From contig OX155973.1 of NCBI GenBank assembly GCA_944548615.1, forward strand, positions 22,965,386 through 23,029,385: 64,000 nt of DNA. Direction: 5' to 3'. The stretch is from Micropterix aruncella. Its lineage: Eukaryota; Arthropoda; Insecta; Lepidoptera; Micropterigidae. The notes beneath the pieces are model-generated. The model saw only the letters and a program-made list of their open reading frames with translations, was not told the DNA's origin and did no database searches. Below, one piece after another: positions 54,241 through 64,000 of this stretch; positions within the stretch are counted from its first letter, which is position 1, and each line of letters begins with the position of its first letter. The position numbers and the translations under genes are program-made.

Positions 54241-54632
54241 TGCGGGTTATCTCCGTATTAAGTCGATTTAAAGTGTATCATAAGGTATTTATTGAGAGTT
54301 CGATATTGCCAGTTTGTAACGCTTCCCGAATAGGATATATATTGACGCGAATGTAGTGGCTATCTGCCTGAAGTTACGAGGGTGTGTGGATAAGGATTGT
54401 ACTTGTGCTCCTAGTATCTCGTACTGGGCACGGCTCGAGTCCGTGGGAGTGCAGACTGATGCGTCTCTCCTCGATAGGGAAAGGAAGGAAAGGTAACCAA
54501 GAAGCCGGACCCGTTGACTCGCCTCGTGAGAGTGGTACTGGATATGCCGTCGCTGTCTTGGGGGACATGATCACTCGAGGAATGATACTTTGGTCGTATT
54601 TCCTCCGGTTTAAATAGGCCGAAAAATGATGC
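54241..54632. other. unassigned stretch before the tandem array
   Basis: Moderately GC-rich sequence not found elsewhere in the window. Its frames have no recognised domain. Confidence 0.45.
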
Positions 54633-56381
54633 AATCCAAAATATTCCGAGTAAAAGTATTGTTTCATCGTGCTGATTCATCGCTGCACGAGGTAGAATAA
54701 TGGCTGAATTTGTGTCAGTGCATTTCACTGGAAATCCATGCATTTGTTGATTGCATGTAACGATACTTAAGGGTCGTTACAGGCATTTGACATGGTTTAT
54801 GTTTTACCCATATTCATTTTTAGGCCCACCTGAGACGGTATTGAGGTCTCTGAGCATCGTCAAGGTTGTCCATCAAGTTAGCCATGATTACTATATTGGC
54901 GAATGATGTATGCATTAGCACCATTGATGTTGGTGCCATATTCGACCCAGTTCAGAAGCTTGAAAACATTCTCCAATGCAGAGGTGAACAGTTTCAGAGA
55001 AATAACATCTCCCTATCTCACCCTTTCTTTTGCAATTGGACTTTAGCATAAAGGATTTATGAATTTTAGAAATAAGTAGATAACACTTTGGCAGTAAAAA
55101 TATTAGGTATTGATTAAAAGATGATGTTTCGCATAAAAATACTTTAATGACAAAAATTACGCTTAATTCATACTATGTACAAAAAATTGACAAATAAGAA
55201 ATGTATAATTCGAGGATAAAAGCCATTAAAAATAATACTTTCGATAAAAAAAAACAAGATTAGTTTTTTTCTAAAGCTCTAATTACATAGCTAAGATTCA
55301 CAATTTCTAATACTATTTAGTTCCGCGTAAATTTTATAGACTAAATTAATTGTCTACTTTACAAATTCAGTCAATTTACGAGTGTTTAATTTAATGAGTA
55401 TGATTTTTGACTAAGTCGGTGCAATCATTAAAGTATCAAGATAACATCGAAAAGATGAGGAAAAAATATGCCATGGAAGACAGAAATATCCCATTCGTAA
55501 GTTGGCCCTCGTAAGGCCTGGATCTATGACAATTATCTAACGTCACATTTGTCATGGCCCTTTCTTATTTACGATTTTACCAAAACCCAACTGTCCCGTC
55601 TAGATGCACTGGTGACAGCTAGTTTAAAATCCTGGCTGTCCTTAGCCAAACCAGCTGACCCCTCGACTCTCTTCAGGTCCAAACAAAATTTTGGGCTAGC
55701 GCTTAAACTGCCCTCTCTGCTCTACGCCAACTCCAGAATAACCAAAAATTCGATTCTGTGCAATTCCAAAGATCCGGCAATATCGAAGCACGTAATAAGT
55801 GGCTGTAGTGATTCAAATGAACTACAAGCCCGCGTAGACTTCCACAAAAGGTTCCTTACTGGAATCAGCCAGAATGGCACTGGTCTGGGGTATGGCAGTA
55901 CAACCACGAGCGACGTGGACTTGAAGAAGTCTCTTTTGCGGGGAGATTACGACAGCAAGAGTATGGCTCATGCTATTGGCCTTCAATGCCAGAATGATTG
56001 GACAACAATTGGTGACTTTTGCATTCCGCCTCCAATGCACTGGAAGGTAATGCTCTATGACTGGACGCCAGAGATGCTGAAATTTTATTTGAATGCCTTT
56101 CAGCATACACTTCCAGACCCCAGTAACCTCGCTCGTTGGAGCTTTGCCGAGGATAGTTCTTGTCCCCTCTGTAGCAATACCCCTTGCACAGCTAGGCACA
56201 TTCTAGCTGGCTGCAAGGTGGCCTTAGATCAAGGACGGTACACTTACCGCCATGACAAAGTTCTCGCTGTTATTCGCGAGGTAATTAGTCTCTCAGTGGC
56301 TCGTGCCAACAAGGGTTTGACAGTATCCTCCAAACCCCCAATACAGTTTGTGCGGGATGGCTCTAAAGGCAAAAAACATTT
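54633..56381 (+). repeat. tandem array unit 1 (1749 bases)
   Basis: Begins AATCCAAAATATTCCGAGTA. Contains a minus-strand RTE piece (about 54780-55035), ~450 bases of AT-rich sequence, and from 55503 a 5'-truncated RLE-LINE A ORF running to the unit end. Carries C at the ATAC(T)ATG variant site (CATACTATG near 55170). Confidence 0.95.
54780..55035 (-). pseudogene. RTE reverse transcriptase piece inside array unit
   Basis: Minus-strand reading gives DVISLKLFTSALENVFKLLN and NGANAYIIRQYSNHG, i.e. the GDVISPKLFT...FADDI region of RTE with decay (FADD lost). Repeated at 56529, 58278 and 60027 (+1749 each). Confidence 0.75.
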
Positions 56382-56424
56382 AATCCAAAATATTCCGAGT
56401 AAAAGTATTGTTTCATCGTGCTGA
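55549..56424 (+). pseudogene. chimeric RLE-LINE A ORF, unit 1
   Basis: 291 codons: LINE sequence from SWPFLIYDFTKTQLSRLD to GSKGKKHL, then 13 codons of out-of-family sequence (IQNIPSKSIVSSC) from the start of the next unit. It keeps the zinc knuckle but loses the endonuclease. Upstream Met is internal to the LINE. Confidence 0.85.
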
Positions 56425-58130
56425 TTCATCGCTGCACGAGGTAGAATAATGGCTGAATTTGTGTCAGTGCATTTCACTGGAAATCCATGCATTTGTTGAT
56501 TGCATGTAACGATACTTAAGGGTCGTTACAGGCATTTGACATGGTTTATGTTTTACCCATATTCATTTTTAGGCCCACCTGAGACGGTATTGAGGTCTCT
56601 GAGCATCGTCAAGGTTGTCCATCAAGTTAGCCATGATTACTATATTGGCGAATGATGTATGCATTAGCACCATTGATGTTGGTGCCATATTCGACCCAGT
56701 TCAGAAGCTTGAAAACATTCTCCAATGCAGAGGTGAACAGTTTCAGAGAAATAACATCTCCCTATCTCACCCTTTCTTTTGCAATTGGACTTTAGCATAA
56801 AGGATTTATGAATTTTAGAAATAAGTAGATAACACTTTGGCAGTAAAAATATTAGGTATTGATTAAAAGATGATGTTTCGCATAAAAATACTTTAATGAC
56901 AAAAATTACGCTTAATTCATATTATGTACAAAAAATTGACAAATAAGAAATGTATAATTCGAGGATAAAAGCCATTAAAAATAATACTTTCGATAAAAAA
57001 AAACAAGATTAGTTTTTTTCTAAAGCTCTAATTACATAGCTAAGATTCACAATTTCTAATACTATTTAGTTCCGCGTAAATTTTATAGACTAAATTAATT
57101 GTCTACTTTACAAATTCAGTCAATTTACGAGTGTTTAATTTAATGAGTATGATTTTTGACTAAGTCGGTGCAATCATTAAAGTATCAAGATAACATCGAA
57201 AAGATGAGGAAAAAATATGCCATGGAAGACAGAAATATCCCATTCGTAAGTTGGCCCTCGTAAGGCCTGGATCTATGACAATTATCTAACGTCACATTTG
57301 TCATGGCCCTTTCTTATTTACGATTTTACCAAAACCCAACTGTCCCGTCTAGATGCACTGGTGACAGCTAGTTTAAAATCCTGGCTGTCCTTAGCCAAAC
57401 CAGCTGACCCCTCGACTCTCTTCAGGTCCAAACAAAATTTTGGGCTAGCGCTTAAACTGCCCTCTCTGCTCTACGCCAACTCCAGAATAACCAAAAATTC
57501 GATTCTGTGCAATTCCAAAGATCCGGCAATATCGAAGCACGTAATAAGTGGCTGTAGTGATTCAAATGAACTACAAGCCCGCGTAGACTTCCACAAAAGG
57601 TTCCTTACTGGAATCAGCCAGAATGGCACTGGTCTGGGGTATGGCAGTACAACCACGAGCGACGTGGACTTGAAGAAGTCTCTTTTGCGGGGAGATTACG
57701 ACAGCAAGAGTATGGCTCATGCTATTGGCCTTCAATGCCAGAATGATTGGACAACAATTGGTGACTTTTGCATTCCGCCTCCAATGCACTGGAAGGTAAT
57801 GCTCTATGACTGGACGCCAGAGATGCTGAAATTTTATTTGAATGCCTTTCAGCATACACTTCCAGACCCCAGTAACCTCGCTCGTTGGAGCTTTGCCGAG
57901 GATAGTTCTTGTCCCCTCTGTAGCAATACCCCTTGCACAGCTAGGCACATTCTAGCTGGCTGCAAGGTGGCCTTAGATCAAGGACGGTACACTTACCGCC
58001 ATGACAAAGTTCTCGCTGTTATTCGCGAGGTAATTAGTCTCTCAGTGGCTCGTGCCAACAAGGGTTTGACAGTATCCTCCAAACCCCCAATACAGTTTGT
58101 GCGGGATGGCTCTAAAGGCAAAAAACATTT
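56382..58130 (+). repeat. tandem array unit 2 (1749 bases)
   Basis: Same content as unit 1; carries the CATATTATG variant near 56919. Confidence 0.95.
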
Positions 58131-58173
58131 AATCCAAAATATTCCGAGTAAAAGTATTGTTTCATCGTGCTGA
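57298..58173 (+). pseudogene. chimeric RLE-LINE A ORF, unit 2
   Basis: Identical in structure and predicted residues to the unit 1 ORF. Confidence 0.85.
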
Positions 58174-59879
58174 TTCATCGCTGCACGAGGTAGAATAATG
58201 GCTGAATTTGTGTCAGTGCATTTCACTGGAAATCCATGCATTTGTTGATTGCATGTAACGATACTTAAGGGTCGTTACAGGCATTTGACATGGTTTATGT
58301 TTTACCCATATTCATTTTTAGGCCCACCTGAGACGGTATTGAGGTCTCTGAGCATCGTCAAGGTTGTCCATCAAGTTAGCCATGATTACTATATTGGCGA
58401 ATGATGTATGCATTAGCACCATTGATGTTGGTGCCATATTCGACCCAGTTCAGAAGCTTGAAAACATTCTCCAATGCAGAGGTGAACAGTTTCAGAGAAA
58501 TAACATCTCCCTATCTCACCCTTTCTTTTGCAATTGGACTTTAGCATAAAGGATTTATGAATTTTAGAAATAAGTAGATAACACTTTGGCAGTAAAAATA
58601 TTAGGTATTGATTAAAAGATGATGTTTCGCATAAAAATACTTTAATGACAAAAATTACGCTTAATTCATACTATGTACAAAAAATTGACAAATAAGAAAT
58701 GTATAATTCGAGGATAAAAGCCATTAAAAATAATACTTTCGATAAAAAAAAACAAGATTAGTTTTTTTCTAAAGCTCTAATTACATAGCTAAGATTCACA
58801 ATTTCTAATACTATTTAGTTCCGCGTAAATTTTATAGACTAAATTAATTGTCTACTTTACAAATTCAGTCAATTTACGAGTGTTTAATTTAATGAGTATG
58901 ATTTTTGACTAAGTCGGTGCAATCATTAAAGTATCAAGATAACATCGAAAAGATGAGGAAAAAATATGCCATGGAAGACAGAAATATCCCATTCGTAAGT
59001 TGGCCCTCGTAAGGCCTGGATCTATGACAATTATCTAACGTCACATTTGTCATGGCCCTTTCTTATTTACGATTTTACCAAAACCCAACTGTCCCGTCTA
59101 GATGCACTGGTGACAGCTAGTTTAAAATCCTGGCTGTCCTTAGCCAAACCAGCTGACCCCTCGACTCTCTTCAGGTCCAAACAAAATTTTGGGCTAGCGC
59201 TTAAACTGCCCTCTCTGCTCTACGCCAACTCCAGAATAACCAAAAATTCGATTCTGTGCAATTCCAAAGATCCGGCAATATCGAAGCACGTAATAAGTGG
59301 CTGTAGTGATTCAAATGAACTACAAGCCCGCGTAGACTTCCACAAAAGGTTCCTTACTGGAATCAGCCAGAATGGCACTGGTCTGGGGTATGGCAGTACA
59401 ACCACGAGCGACGTGGACTTGAAGAAGTCTCTTTTGCGGGGAGATTACGACAGCAAGAGTATGGCTCATGCTATTGGCCTTCAATGCCAGAATGATTGGA
59501 CAACAATTGGTGACTTTTGCATTCCGCCTCCAATGCACTGGAAGGTAATGCTCTATGACTGGACGCCAGAGATGCTGAAATTTTATTTGAATGCCTTTCA
59601 GCATACACTTCCAGACCCCAGTAACCTCGCTCGTTGGAGCTTTGCCGAGGATAGTTCTTGTCCCCTCTGTAGCAATACCCCTTGCACAGCTAGGCACATT
59701 CTAGCTGGCTGCAAGGTGGCCTTAGATCAAGGACGGTACACTTACCGCCATGACAAAGTTCTCGCTGTTATTCGCGAGGTAATTAGTCTCTCAGTGGCTC
59801 GTGCCAACAAGGGTTTGACAGTATCCTCCAAACCCCCAATACAGTTTGTGCGGGATGGCTCTAAAGGCAAAAAACATTT
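58131..59879 (+). repeat. tandem array unit 3 (1749 bases)
   Basis: Same content; carries CATACTATG near 58668, like unit 1. Confidence 0.95.
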
Positions 59880-59922
59880 AATCCAAAATATTCCGAGTAA
59901 AAGTATTGTTTCATCGTGCTGA
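59047..59922 (+). pseudogene. chimeric RLE-LINE A ORF, unit 3
   Basis: Identical in structure and predicted residues to the unit 1 ORF. Confidence 0.85.
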
Positions 59923-61628
59923 TTCATCGCTGCACGAGGTAGAATAATGGCTGAATTTGTGTCAGTGCATTTCACTGGAAATCCATGCATTTGTTGATTG
60001 CATGTAACGATACTTAAGGGTCGTTACAGGCATTTGACATGGTTTATGTTTTACCCATATTCATTTTTAGGCCCACCTGAGACGGTATTGAGGTCTCTGA
60101 GCATCGTCAAGGTTGTCCATCAAGTTAGCCATGATTACTATATTGGCGAATGATGTATGCATTAGCACCATTGATGTTGGTGCCATATTCGACCCAGTTC
60201 AGAAGCTTGAAAACATTCTCCAATGCAGAGGTGAACAGTTTCAGAGAAATAACATCTCCCTATCTCACCCTTTCTTTTGCAATTGGACTTTAGCATAAAG
60301 GATTTATGAATTTTAGAAATAAGTAGATAACACTTTGGCAGTAAAAATATTAGGTATTGATTAAAAGATGATGTTTCGCATAAAAATACTTTAATGACAA
60401 AAATTACGCTTAATTCATATTATGTACAAAAAATTGACAAATAAGAAATGTATAATTCGAGGATAAAAGCCATTAAAAATAATACTTTCGATAAAAAAAA
60501 ACAAGATTAGTTTTTTTCTAAAGCTCTAATTACATAGCTAAGATTCACAATTTCTAATACTATTTAGTTCCGCGTAAATTTTATAGACTAAATTAATTGT
60601 CTACTTTACAAATTCAGTCAATTTACGAGTGTTTAATTTAATGAGTATGATTTTTGACTAAGTCGGTGCAATCATTAAAGTATCAAGATAACATCGAAAA
60701 GATGAGGAAAAAATATGCCATGGAAGACAGAAATATCCCATTCGTAAGTTGGCCCTCGTAAGGCCTGGATCTATGACAATTATCTAACGTCACATTTGTC
60801 ATGGCCCTTTCTTATTTACGATTTTACCAAAACCCAACTGTCCCGTCTAGATGCACTGGTGACAGCTAGTTTAAAATCCTGGCTGTCCTTAGCCAAACCA
60901 GCTGACCCCTCGACTCTCTTCAGGTCCAAACAAAATTTTGGGCTAGCGCTTAAACTGCCCTCTCTGCTCTACGCCAACTCCAGAATAACCAAAAATTCGA
61001 TTCTGTGCAATTCCAAAGATCCGGCAATATCGAAGCACGTAATAAGTGGCTGTAGTGATTCAAATGAATTACAAGCCCGCGTAGACTTCCACAAAAGGTT
61101 CCTTACTGGAATCAGCCAGAATGGCACTGGTCTGGGGTATGGCAGTACAACCACGAGCGACGTGGACTTGAAGAAGTCTCTTTTGCGGGGAGATTACGAC
61201 AGCAAGAGTATGGCTCATGCTATTGGCCTTCAATGCCAGAATGATTGGACAACAATTGGTGACTTTTGCATTCCGCCTCCAATGCACTGGAAGGTAATGC
61301 TCTATGACTGGACGCCAGAGATGCTGAAATTTTATTTGAATGCCTTTCAGCATACACTTCCAGACCCCAGTAACCTCGCTCGTTGGAGCTTTGCCGAGGA
61401 TAGTTCTTGTCCCCTCTGTAGCAATACCCCTTGCACAGCTAGGCACATTCTAGCTGGCTGCAAGGTGGCCTTAGATCAAGGACGGTACACTTACCGCCAT
61501 GACAAAGTTCTCGCTGTTATTCGCGAGGTAATTAGTCTCTCAGTGGCTCGTGCCAACAAGGGTTTGACAGTATCCTCCAAACCCCCAATACAGTTTGTGC
61601 GGGATGGCTCTAAAGGCAAAAAACATTT
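59880..61628 (+). repeat. tandem array unit 4 (1749 bases)
   Basis: Same content; carries CATATTATG near 60417, like unit 2, and a private AATTACAAG instead of AACTACAAG near 61067. Its LINE continues past the unit boundary into the genuine C-terminus. Confidence 0.95.
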
Positions 61629-62076
61629 AACTACAAAACCTTTCTCAATAATCGAGAAAGCTACAGATTGGATTCTGGAGGTTGATTCGGTCTCTAAGCA
61701 GTATAAATTCCCTGAAAGTCTCGGATGCACAGCCCTCCGTCCAGATATAACTCTTTACTCTCTATCTCGGAAGGTGGCTCTTATTGTAGAATTAACTGTT
61801 CCATGGGAATCAAATATCCCAAAAGACCACGAGTACAAATTAAATAAATACCATGATCTTGCAAATGCCGTAACCCGGAACGGCTTCACTGTTCACCTTC
61901 ACGCGGTGGAAGTTGGCGCTCGTGGCCTGCCAGCTAAATCTCTATTTCACCTCTTTAAAGATCTTGGCCTTTCCAGAAAAATAATCAACTCTTTCTTAGA
62001 AAAATTATCTAAAACTGCGATTTGCGCATCTCAAATTCTATGGCTTCGAAGGGGGAGTGAATGGGTGGCAAGGTGA
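60796..62076 (+). pseudogene. RLE-LINE A ORF, unit 4, with native C-terminus
   Basis: 426 codons. At the junction point the LINE continues normally ([14 protein letters not shown]), keeping the zinc knuckle, RPDITLYS...VELTVPWE endonuclease core and [11 protein letters not shown] terminus. This is the original insertion from which the array grew. It lacks the reverse transcriptase. Confidence 0.88.
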
Positions 62077-62228
62077 ACGCTCACATGTGGCAAGACAGCT
62101 GTCCTAAACCTACCACAGCCGGTTCGTAAGTCCGGAATCCACTGCTCACCCCCCAGAAGTGTAAAAAAAATAGTATTATGATGGGCCCGACTCCGGTCGG
62201 TGAATTCCATGGCAGCTCCGTTTGTATT
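62077..62228 (+). mobile_element. RLE-LINE A 3' UTR and terminus of unit 4 copy
   Basis: Full family 3' UTR with hairpin, ending CAGCTCCGTTTGTATTTATT. Confidence 0.92.
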
Positions 62229-62543
62229 TATTATTTATTTATATATTTATATTGAGAATGAAACGTCTGAAGAAATTTTGTCTACGGTAGAGTTGTACAT
62301 TCAGTATTCTTGGAAGAATAGACAGCACTCTTATACAACATTAACTTATCACCATATTCACGAGAGTTTCCTATAAGTAGCGATTTTATTGAATGAGATT
62401 CAAGCATTGATTATATAGGGTATTAGATTGCTTAATGTCATACTATGCTTTGGCAGCATCTGCGCCGGCCACATGCAGGTGGCGCTGATAGTATTGCCAG
62501 GCGAAACTAATTGCAATTTATTTCACCATTTATAATAACATTA
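62229..62543. other. intergenic, nothing recognised
   Basis: AT-rich flank between the LINE and the TTAA element. Confidence 0.5.
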
Positions 62544-63963
62544 TTAACCCGCTCACTCCGTAACATCCATTTCGGGACATTTATGTCGGCCGCCTAATCT
62601 CCGTAACATCCGCTACCGGACCAAGCGCTCGCCGCTGCGAAAAATGCAATTTACGATTCGAAACGTAGTACTATATGCTTTCTGAGGGCGCAACGATATG
62701 GCCAAAATATCTTTAATTCAAGATTTCCGTGTGGCAATATCGAACAACGATTTAAAAAGTGAGCATAGACGTCAAACGCCTAGTCTCCCGTCGGCAAACG
62801 AACGGCCGCGTACGGCTCCGCGAAATTGGTAATAAAAAGTGTGTGTGTGCAGTTTTTGAGTGTTATTTACTGGAGAACAGTGAGTAATATGCATTTTAAG
62901 TAGTTTCGGAATGAGGATTAGTCATTTGAGATAGTCCATTTGCTGTTTTTCACGAATTTTTAAAGAAAACACTTCGGCGACAACAAACGGCTTGCGAAAA
63001 AATGGTTGTTATTATTTTGTAATGTTTATGAAATATCCCGATATATTGCGAAATATGACGTAATGTCGCTTTAATTTACTAACAAAATAAGTATTGCTTC
63101 ATTTACATCCTAAGTTATCACATAATTAGGCGTATTTTGAACATTATATCTTGTTTTGTAATATGAATCGCGCAAAGAAACTTGTTTTGATAATTACTAT
63201 GAGAGAATAAAGTGCGATTTTTCGTTTTTCGATGAAATGTGACTCTTTGGAGTATAGTCATTAATTATTAGACATATAATAAGTCTATGATAAGACAATA
63301 TAATTGATAAAATCTAACGAATTTTATATTATGAGCATTCAAAGTTTATGCGCGATTCAAGTTCGGACGCGGAAACTCTCAAAACTTTAGATTTTTCTAT
63401 AATATCAGACAAAGCTCAAAGTTCTGGTGTGATTTCTAAGAAGTGTGATGTAGTAATAAAGTTATTTTGAAAGAATTTCATATAAAAAAATACCATAAGT
63501 AGTCACAAATTAAAAATTATTTTTGTTTTTTTTACGAGAATACATAAAAATTTTCTTGGCTGAATAAATAAATATTTTTGTATGCAAATAAGTAAAAAAA
63601 AATATCGTTTTGGTAAAGCATTTAATAAACAACATAACTGTATTTACAATTTTTGCATATTTTACGTATTTTGTGACAAAAAAATCGAAATGATTTTATA
63701 GGCGAGTTTTTTCAGTTTGCCAATTTTGTAATATTTATTCATTATTATCTTAATTGTTTTACGAGATAAGGTTATAATGTTTTATATGTCAAATTTCAAT
63801 GCGATCATTTTTCTCTTTATCTTTTTTTAATCTTTAATCCGTTTAGTGGTTTATAAGTTATGATCGTTTTTCTCAAGGCCGTTGACTCGCGTCGATTTTT
63901 TGCCCGAATATGTCGCGCGCAAAAGTGATAGGTGAGTTTTTACTTCGCGAGAGGAGGGGTTAA
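62544..63963. mobile_element. TTAA-flanked piggyBac-like non-autonomous element (long)
   Basis: TTAA at both ends. The left end reads TTAACCCGCTCACTCCG; the right end, reversed, reads TTAACCCCTCCTCTCG. A subterminal motif CTCCGTAACATCC occurs twice at 62554 and 62599. The interior shares TTTCAATGCGATCATT with the element at 11169-11847. A GC-rich patch followed by TGTGTGTGTGCAG at 62800-62853 may be a promoter and leader remnant. No transposase frame. Confidence 0.52.
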
Positions 63964-64000
63964 TTAATGTTTTTTTTTTGTGAAAGACTGATTGATTATA

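Noticed and set aside
54374..54743. Overlapping frames of 77-110 codons on both strands
   Set aside because: No recognisable domain, mutually overlapping and partly within the array unit; not supported as genes.
54633..61628. CRISPR-like or protein-tandem-repeat interpretation of the array
   Set aside because: Units are 1749 bases with no short spacers, and frames do not continue across unit borders.

Overview
This is eukaryotic, AT-rich DNA from an insect genome, most likely a lepidopteran. Support comes from spliced host genes with insect orthologues, tRNA-headed SINEs, a short run of the insect telomere unit TTAGG, and a very dense, diverse transposon load (BEL/Pao, RTE, Jockey-like, RLE-type LINE, Penelope-like, Helitron, Tc1/mariner, TTAA-flanked elements). 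The order is inferred from the repeat repertoire; no species can be named from the sequence alone.

Three host loci are visible. (1) The last exon of a SynGAP/DAB2IP/raskol-type Ras-GAP lies at 6792-7005 (+), stranded among repeats. (2) A divergent VAP/MSP-domain, tail-anchored ER protein is encoded at 15819-16436 (-), with a probable 5'-UTR intron on its right. (3) A complete four-exon cyclophilin PPIL3 gene spans 36694-46782 (+) and encodes 161 residues; its three introns are packed with transposons. Nearly everything else is mobile DNA or decayed remnants.

Layout: 1-700, decayed unknown ORF; 730-2450, Penelope-like endonuclease fragment between inverted arms and long (TA)n tracts; 3144-5070, segmental duplicate of PPIL3 intron 1 plus an RLE-LINE; 5900-9000, further LINE debris and the Ras-GAP exon; 9000-15800, decayed LINEs and a TTAA-flanked element; 15.8-24 kb, VAP gene with an intact, recently inserted BEL/Pao element upstream; 24-29 kb, LINE fragments, a short Helitron and RTE; 29-36 kb, transposase fragment, nested MITEs and two Jockey-like LINE 3' ends; 36.7-46.8 kb, PPIL3 with a DD41D mariner-type element nested in an RLE-LINE; 48-62.2 kb, duplicated and tandemly amplified RLE-LINE/RTE composite; 62.5-64 kb, second TTAA-flanked element.

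The dominant theme is one LINE family (here RLE-LINE A). It has a reverse transcriptase, a CX2CX8HX4C knuckle, a restriction-like PD...ELT endonuclease, and a conserved 3' end with a small hairpin. At least ten copies or fragments occur on both strands. The most striking structure is 54633-61628: exactly four head-to-tail units of 1749 bp, each fusing an RTE remnant to a 5'-truncated RLE-LINE. A variant site alternates between units, suggesting growth by copying a two-unit block. Just upstream, a duplicated segment preserves both the empty and the filled version of an RLE-LINE insertion site.
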